In this document: positions 6,223 through 6,314 of the stretch, in pieces
Layout of the letters: every line of letters starts with the position of its first letter
Numbering within the stretch: position 1 is the stretch's first letter
From: an uncultured Ruminococcus sp.
GTDB lineage: Bacteria > Bacillota > Clostridia > Oscillospirales > Acutalibacteraceae
Direction: 5' to 3'
DNA length: 6,314 nt
NCBI GenBank assembly: GCA_902773045.1
Contig: CACYDE010000117.1
Span: 1-6,314, forward strand
Notes under the pieces: generated by a model
The model's input: the letters and a program-made list of their open reading frames with translations, nothing else
What the model was told of the DNA's origin: nothing
Databases searched by the model: none
Translations under genes and position numbers: made by a program

Positions 6223-6314
6223 GTTCGGCGCCCCGGTAAGCGCATAGCTGCGTTGTCGTCCTCGACATACGCCCGAAGGAAGTGCCCTTGGGGTACGCCA
6301 GTATGCCTTCGTCC

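Larger units (their letters stand above)
6163..6314. repeat. Putative intergenic repeat element, continuing past the window edge
   Basis: This tail holds no credible gene. From about 6223 onward it is visibly richer in GC than the rest of the window and dense in short related words: TACGCC at 6268-6273 and again at 6294-6299, GTCGTCC at 6255-6261 with TTCGTCC at 6308-6314, and a GGCGCC palindrome at 6228-6233. Together with the flanking hairpin and the minus-strand promoter-like motif this resembles a dispersed intergenic repeat of the kind found in Clostridia. No second copy lies in the window, so that is inference. The minus-strand reading frame through it (6268-6083) runs back into the ABC-F gene and is taken as spurious. 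Confidence 0.35.

Noticed and set aside
6083..6268. Minus-strand 61-residue reading frame beginning in the GC-rich tail
   Set aside because: It runs across the ABC-F stop region antisense to that gene, lacks a convincing Shine-Dalgarno site and has no recognisable domain. It is better explained as a chance frame through a repeat-like element.

Overview
The window reads as an ordinary chromosomal segment of a Gram-positive, moderately low-GC anaerobe. It is most likely a member of the Clostridia, plausibly of Ruminococcaceae/Oscillospiraceae type. That placement is inferred from purine-rich Shine-Dalgarno sites, AT-rich spacers, the Clostridia-like look of the Trk proteins, and a DUF5658-type small membrane protein; no marker gene fixes the taxon. 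All five recognised genes lie on the + strand.

Layout. (1) Positions 1-123 form a leader with several inverted repeats and a strong Shine-Dalgarno site. (2) 124-600 is a YbaK/EbsC-family Cys-tRNA(Pro) deacylase. (3) 601-938 is a gap of about 340 bases. Its first part (to about 740) looks like the decayed or frameshifted tail of an unidentified coding sequence. The rest is AT-rich and ends in a well-formed sigma-70-type promoter at 854-882. (4) 939-2309 trkA and 2328-3791 trkH form a tight two-gene operon for a Trk potassium-uptake system. trkH probably starts at a GTG nine bases inside its longest reading frame. (5) A terminator-like hairpin follows trkH at 3812-3850. Its 3' arm contains the Shine-Dalgarno site of the next gene. 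(6) 3851-4201 encodes a small DUF5658-like membrane protein. (7) 4228-6162 encodes an ABC-F protein with two ATPase domains, predicted to act on the ribosome. (8) 6163-6314 is a non-coding, GC-richer tail that looks like an intergenic repeat element and continues past the window edge.

How the genes fit together. TrkA (cytosolic, nucleotide-binding gating ring) and TrkH (membrane channel-like subunit) form one machine. YbaK and the ABC-F protein both concern translation but are not obviously linked. The DUF5658 gene sits between the potassium operon and the ABC-F gene, and its role is unknown. I saw no mobile-element gene, CRISPR array, tRNA or rRNA, and no convincing undescribed multi-gene system. 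The points most worth a second look are the hairpin over the DUF5658 ribosome-binding site, the coding remnant after ybaK, and the repeat-like right end.
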